DNA from: Hesseltinella vesiculosa
Taxonomy: Eukaryota > Mucoromycota > Mucoromycetes > Mucorales > Cunninghamellaceae
Length of the DNA: 64,000 nt
Assembly: GCA_002104935.1 (NCBI GenBank)
Contig: MCGT01000006.1
Location: forward strand, 372,001-436,000
Direction: 5' to 3'
Within the stretch, counting starts at the first letter, position 1. Each line of letters opens with the position of its first letter. The notes beneath the pieces were generated by a model that saw only the letters and a list, made by a program, of their open reading frames with translations, did no database searches and was not told the DNA's origin. Below are positions 57,670-64,000 of this stretch, one piece after another. The position numbers were made by a program, and so were the translations under genes.

Positions 57670-59134
57670 CTAGTTGGCATCAATTTGCTGAATATTGGGT
57701 AAAGCTAGCCGGACCTTGTTTCTGTAGGTGGCTCGGTTGTCCAGCTGCATCGGGTTGCCTTCCAAGTAAACGGTCTGTAAGGTGGTGATGCCACCCAGTT
57801 GCTCGGCCAGTTGATCAAAGCATTCGCTTCCAAGTTGATTACTGTTGGCCCAAAACTCCTCCAGTTTTGTCAGGCGCTGTACGTTCTCGATGATCTTGAT
57901 GCGGTTATTGGCCACATCCAAGGTTGTCAGGTTCACCTGTGATCGGGGAAAAAATAGGTGCCGGGGTCAGCAACGGGAGGGGACCCGAGTTATTTCCTGT
58001 ACTTGCATTCTTTTCCAGATTCTCGATCCGTTCAATGGCGTTGTGGCTAAGGTAAAGTTCCTCTAGATTGGTCAGGTCCTCTAAGCCTTGGATCTGGGTC
58101 AAACGGTTGCTCTGGATGCTGAGCAGTCGCAGGTTCTTCAGAGCACTGAGGTTCTTTTCAGAGAAAAAAAAAACTGTCAGCGATGGTTCTTTCCTAGGAT
58201 CTGGTGTGGTACCTGTAATTCTGTGATTTTGTTCTTGCCCAGCCAAAGCTGTTCCAGATTCACCAGCGCGTCCAAATTTTCAATGACCTTTCCGAATAAA
58301 AGCAATGCCTGACGTCAGTGCACGACCCTAGGTGTTTTGTTCATGTCAATACCCTGATGCGATTGGCACCTAATTCCAAATTGGTGACATTGACAAAGGT
58401 ATCGAGGTTCTCGATCTTTGAGATCTTGTTGCTGACAAAATAAAGATTGGTGACCTTGGGCAGGTGCTGGACGTTCTTGATATGCTTGATCTTGTTGAAG
58501 GACAGGTCAAGTGTGTCAAGTTCTGGCAGGTTGTCTAGACCCCGGATATGCGAAATTTTGTTGTCATACAAGTCCAATTCCTCCAGGAGTGGCGTTTCAG
58601 ACAGGCCTTCAATATGGATGATCAGATTCTGACGAAGGCACAGGCTCTAAAAAAAAAAACTCTGGTCAGACGACGCGGTTCACTTTTCACACCCTGCATC
58701 TCTCGCCTCTCAGCTGCCACTGGCCTCCTTCCTGATTTAGCACGCCAGCCATGATAGCCTTACTCGAAGTTTAGTGAATCGTTCCAGGTGGAGCGCCGGG
58801 ACATTGCTAATGCGCATATGAATCAAGTCGATTTCCTAGCCACAATAACAAAATAAATAGAGTGGGTCAGTGCCACTTTCCTTTTTAAACATTGCCGGTA
58901 CACCCATTACTTCGGATTCATGGTCGTAACCTTCAAGGTAATCTACAAAGGCATCCATGGTAATATGAATTAAGTGGCATAGCAGTTAACTTTCTAGTAT
59001 AAAACAAGGTTACCTATCGAAACATCTTCAGTTTGGTCATGGTCACTGGCTTCTTCATCTTCACTTTGCGCTGCTGGTGACCGTGAAGGTTCTGTGTCAG
59101 GTTGATGATCAGGTGCAATTTCAGCGGGGGTCAT
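57670..59134 (-). CDS. SDS22: Protein phosphatase 1 regulatory subunit Sds22 (leucine-rich repeats)
   Basis: Seven exons in transcript order (59134-59014, 58942-58911, 58835-58764, 58646-58353, 58287-58213, 58153-58007, 57936-57670) give 335 residues. Sds22 binds PP1 in the nucleus and controls its assembly and mitotic targeting. About eleven 22-residue leucine-rich repeats run from residue ~75 (EEIDLIHMRISNVPAL, ELDLYDNKISHIRGL, TNLYFVSNKISKIENL, EELYLSHNAIERIENL). They end with the capping motif VYLEGNPMQL...VRLALPNIQQID. An acidic ~50-residue N-terminus precedes them. The intron after EKN uses a GC donor (AAT|GCAAGT, from 58006). Repeat spacing is exactly kept across that junction, so the GC-AG intron is convincing. 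Confidence 0.95.
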
Positions 59135-59452
59135 GATGGGCTTGAAGAAAGAGGAAAAATAAAAAAAGCGTGGCACGCAATTTTTTTTCTTCTTCAGCCT
59201 GGGCGGCGGTTGAAATGCGGCAGCCTCGGTTGTGGTGGAAGATCATGTGGTGGATGAGAACCTTTTGGACCCTGTTGCTCATTTGATTTGCGCACTTGGA
59301 TTAAAAAACGTGAGGAAATCATTCGTAAATAAATATGAATGCTGACGAGAAGGTTTATGAGGTCACGGTCCTGATGATCGTTTTCTTATAAAAAAAGAAC
59401 GTCGTTGCCTTTTCTTCTTCTTCTTTTCACCGCAATTTATTATTGAACACAG
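59135..59452. other. Shared divergent promoter, SDS22 / 197-residue gene
   Basis: A 318-bp spacer between two divergent starts, with pyrimidine-rich TTCTTC repeats just before the plus-strand ATG. No other feature. Confidence 0.45.
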
Positions 59453-60046
59453 ATGGCAACCCATGAAACAAAGAGTCAACGCTGGTTTGACAAAATATCC
59501 TTGTTTTATGATATGGAGGAGTTCCCTCCCCCCTTACGCTCCTTTCAACCTGGTGAATGGTATTGGCTGGAGCAGAATGACAGTGACGACGTGGTGGAAG
59601 ACGAAGACCAGCAAGTGCTTACCATCAAGTTTCTGAACAATGACGACCACCAATGGACCTTGGTGGAAACCGAGCTGCCTGCGATGCCTCGCCTTTATGC
59701 CGACATGGTCAAGCTGGGGCCCCAAGTTGCCTATTGTCCCAAACCCGTGTCAGCTGGCTTGATCACTCCTCGCAAGAAAGCTCAGGATGACAAGGAAAAC
59801 CTGCACGTGAACGACCTGGACCATTCTTGGGATGCAGCTCTGTGGACGCAGTACAAATCGCTTCATCGTGCTAGAAAGTTCAAGGTGCACCACCGTCATG
59901 CTCTTCATTCTCAACCCACCCAGCCTCCCACTCTTCCTCAAACAGCCGATCCCTCGCCTCTCCCTGCAAAACATTTATCCTCCCGCAGCCATTGCCAAAA
60001 GCGGCTCGTGCAACAACACCGAGCTCCTGCTGGCAAGCATCGTTGA
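59453..60046 (+). CDS. Uncharacterised 197-residue protein
   Basis: A single intron-free frame of 197 codons, in a region where flanking non-coding DNA is stop-rich. It starts after a TTCTTC-rich leader. The first ~95 residues look globular with many aromatics (QRWFDKISLFYDMEEF, FQPGEWYWLEQND) and an acidic loop. The middle has DKENLHVNDLDHSWDAALW. The C-terminal third is basic, His/Pro/Ser-rich and disordered (ends APAGKHR). There is no signal peptide or membrane span. The KEN triplet in DKEN could be an APC/C recognition box (speculative). The lack of introns is unusual beside its neighbours. Confidence 0.6.
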   Translation: MATHETKSQRWFDKISLFYDMEEFPPPLRSFQPGEWYWLEQNDSDDVVEDEDQQVLTIKFLNNDDHQWTLVETELPAMPRLYADMVKLGPQVAYCPKPVSAGLITPRKKAQDDKENLHVNDLDHSWDAALWTQYKSLHRARKFKVHHRHALHSQPTQPPTLPQTADPSPLPAKHLSSRSHCQKRLVQQHRAPAGKHR

Positions 60047-61524
<1,478 letters not shown>

Positions 61525-61840
61525 CAGGCTTTCGTCTCTTGAATCCTGTACATATACACACCAATCCTCTGCAAACACATTCATTGTCACACACAGTCCT
61601 TCCCCCCCCCCCTTTGAACGCCTCCCCAACCTTTCATTTTTTTATGTCTTCACCTGATTTTTTTTTTTATCCTATGACTATGATATGAATTCCACTGTCC
61701 CAAAATAAAAAAAAAATTCATGATTTCTGTAAACATTTATCTAAAAATAGGAATATTATCTTTCAACAAGTTAACGCTTCTCCAATTTGTACAAACATGG
61801 ATGCACACTAGTTTTTTTATTAAGCTTCTGCTGGGAGAGT
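61525..61840. other. Convergent 3' UTRs
   Basis: Polyubiquitin 3' UTR (C10 run near 61603, AATAAA at about 61705), then the RNA14 3' end on the minus strand. No gene is seen. Confidence 0.5.
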
Positions 61841-64000
61841 CTACATTGGTGGGTCATCTCTATGACGTTTGATTTGTCGTGCACGAAAGACATCGAAATC
61901 AGGAGGCCGGTTAGGACCCATGCCTAAAGAAAAAATGAGAGGAAGTGAGCGTTTTTTTTTTTTTTCGTCCAATAAAATCGGGTTGGTTTTACCTCGGTGA
62001 TGTTTTGCGTATTCGTCATCAGGATCGTCACGATTGCCACCCTTTCGTTTCATCCCTCTTCCTCGGCCACCCTAAGAAAAACAAAAAGGAAAGAAGGCAG
62101 GTGAGCCATGCTCTGCGTAAAAAAAGAAAAAGAACTTACACGTCGACCATCACCACGGCCACGGCCACGAGGCATACCAGAGTGATGGTGTCCAGAAGGA
62201 GGACCTTGGGGACCGGACAGACTGTTGGAGGACTGACCATGCATCGTTAGATCTACAGAGCGTAGAAGCTCGATCATTTCCATTGGGTTGAGGATGGGAC
62301 CGTTGTAGATAGCAGGCCCAGGTAGGCGGCTGAGAATATAGGTAACCATGCTCTGGGGATCTTTTTGCTCCTTTGGCTGCTGTGATGATGGAGGAGGCAG
62401 CTGTGACGAGGAGGTTGGTGCACGCGACTTACCGAACCCGTGTGCTTGTGGTGACCGGTCCGTCGGCATATCCGTGACAGGCTCATCATCCATATCCATC
62501 TTCTTGCTGTGCTGTTTGCTCTTGGTTTTTTTATGCGGGGTGTCCGTCGACGCACGTCCTATATGCACATTGGATAAACAATAAAAAAAAGGGGGGATGA
62601 GCATGCGAGTGTGTAGAATTGAAGCTTCGAGTTTACCTTTTGTGAGAGGGTCGATTTCTAATTTAGCATCCAGATCCAAATAGCTATGGCGAGCCAGGAA
62701 TGTGTCGTTGGAGGTTACTAAGCAAGAGGTGAGCTGATATGTTTTCAAAATCAAGGCGAGGGCTTACATCCAGGGATGGCTGCCAGCATCCGCTTTTCAA
62801 CACTCTTGACACTGGCAAGGTCGCCATACTTGTTTTCGTAATCCAAGAATTTTTTCCATACAGGAGCAGCCTTGTCTGAAGGTAAGGTGGCTAAGGATCG
62901 TTCAAACAAGGCCCGGGTATCTGAAACAAAGATGACAAGGGAAAAACGTGAGTCATGAGCGACCTTTTTGATCAAAAAGAAAGGCACCTACTATTGTCAT
63001 CATTCATTTGGATGAGGAAATCCAGATATTCACAGACGAAGCCTGGGTCATCTGCAAACAGTTTGCCTGCCAGGCCAAAGATTTTCCCGGCAACAACGCC
63101 GTCCTTGCTATTGTGGTATTCCATCAGGGCCGAGGCAATAAACACATGGTAGGTTCGGTTGGTTGATTTGCGAGCTCTGGAGAAGATGCCTCGTGCTGCC
63201 TTGATGCCCTGTGCGTAAAAACAGGTGAGTAAAAGGAGAATAAAAGGCCAAGCACAGTGGTTACCTCGGTGCGGCGGGCCATGCGCATGTAGGCAATCCA
63301 CACAGTTGTACACTGGCGACTGACATCTAGCGTGTGCTTCTTGGCCCGGTCTTGGACGTCATCTTGCTCACGTTTGACCTGGCGTTCTCGCCCACGCACT
63401 TGCTCGCGAAGTTCACCATCCACGTCTTCACCGAGATTCATATCGCTGATTTCCTCAGCCAGGTCCTGCTGTAGCCTGTCTACCTGCTCGGCGGCTTGTT
63501 TCTGGTGCTCAGCAATCTCTTGGTCAAGTTTTTCGAGGAGCGTGTCATAGGTCTCCCGGACGAGTTCCAGCTTGTTCTTTGATTCACACAATTCAGCATA
63601 GGCAAAGTGCAATACCAGACTTTCAAAAAAAAATCAGATCGACCATTTTCCCACGTTGGTCTGAGTCTTTACCTCGATGGCAGTATCTCCATGGCTTGTT
63701 TCAAAACAGCCAGGGTCTTGTCTGGTTTGTCTTCTTGCAAATAATACATGGCAAAATCGTACCAGATTTCCGGGTAGTAGCGGAGCGCCAGGAGTGCTTG
63801 CTGGTAGGCAAAGGCGACACGGTCCACTAGCATACTGTTGTCTTCCAAATGCAGAGGGTTGTTGCGCTCCCATTGAATATACTTTTTCCAGAGTTGCAGC
63901 TACAAGAAAGCAGTAAAGAAGATAGGTCGGGGGTTCCTATTCTTATTCTTATTTTTTTTACCTGCTTGACTTCAGCATCTGTCCAGGTGGGATGACGGGG
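61841..64000 (-). CDS. RNA14: RNA14/CstF-77 cleavage stimulation factor subunit (5' end outside window)
   Basis: Nine exons visible in transcript order (beyond 64000-63962, 63899-63673, 63619-63265, 63208-62992, 62920-62768, 62717-62637, 62558-62140, 62071-61993, 61923-61841) give 550 residues without the N-terminus. Rna14/CstF-77 is the dimeric HAT-repeat scaffold of the pre-mRNA 3'-end cleavage machinery. HAT repeats are evident ([79 protein letters not shown]). The Pro-rich monkeytail region follows ([20 protein letters not shown], the Rna15/hinge-binding part). The end is an Arg/Gly-rich stretch ([19 protein letters not shown]), unusual for the family, and a short basic tail. The second visible exon begins LQLWKKY. 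Confidence 0.94.

Overview
This window looks like nuclear DNA of a filamentous fungus, most likely an early-diverging (Mucoromycota-type) lineage. Genes are dense, on both strands, and cut by many short introns (about 48-100 nt). Exons are GC-richer than the A/T-tract-rich introns and spacers. Diagnostic fungal genes include a chitin synthase with an N-terminal myosin motor, Mid1, anthranilate phosphoribosyltransferase and Rna14. One intron carries exact minor-spliceosome (U12) AT-AC signals, which fits a lineage that keeps that machinery. Genus-level placement is inference only.

Layout. 1-3.1 kb: the 3' end of one unknown gene and a complete unknown 772-residue gene. 3.1-7.4 kb: a low-GC accessory patch with a decayed Tc1/mariner-type transposase, split by about 2 kb that encodes an unrecognised spliced protein. 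7.4-16.1 kb: MRC1/Claspin, nuclear cap-binding subunit 2, MDM35, a five-finger CCCH protein (ZC3H3-like) and a Golgi-type glycosyltransferase. 16.4-24.1 kb, all on the minus strand: eIF4E2-like, Kes1/Osh-type OSBP, a peroxisomal SCP2-domain protein, MID1 and TRP4. 24.7-36 kb: COX6 (COX5A), m-AAA protease, an unknown 313-residue protein, GDP-mannose pyrophosphorylase, Aurora kinase, a small secreted Cys protein, CIA30 and tubulin cofactor A. 36.4-42.6 kb: myosin-chitin synthase. 43-52 kb: PIP30/FAM192A, RBM26/27-like and SIN3. 52.2-64 kb: EMC4, a 339-bp near-perfect inverted repeat, a four-helix membrane protein, an Sds3-like Sin3-complex subunit (with the U12 intron), SDS22, an unknown 197-residue protein, polyubiquitin (4 units) and the 3' two thirds or so of RNA14/CstF77.

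Functional links. Sin3 and the Sds3-like protein belong to the same histone deacetylase complex. Aurora kinase and Sds22 (PP1 regulator) act antagonistically in mitosis. NCBP2, ZC3H3-like, RBM26/27-like and RNA14 all act in nuclear mRNA 3'-end processing or surveillance. The chitin synthase and GDP-mannose pyrophosphorylase feed the cell wall. These genes are not in operons; neighbours are divergent, convergent or tandem with their own promoters. All splice structures given here were worked out by eye from GT/GC/AT...AG/AC signals and reading-phase continuity.
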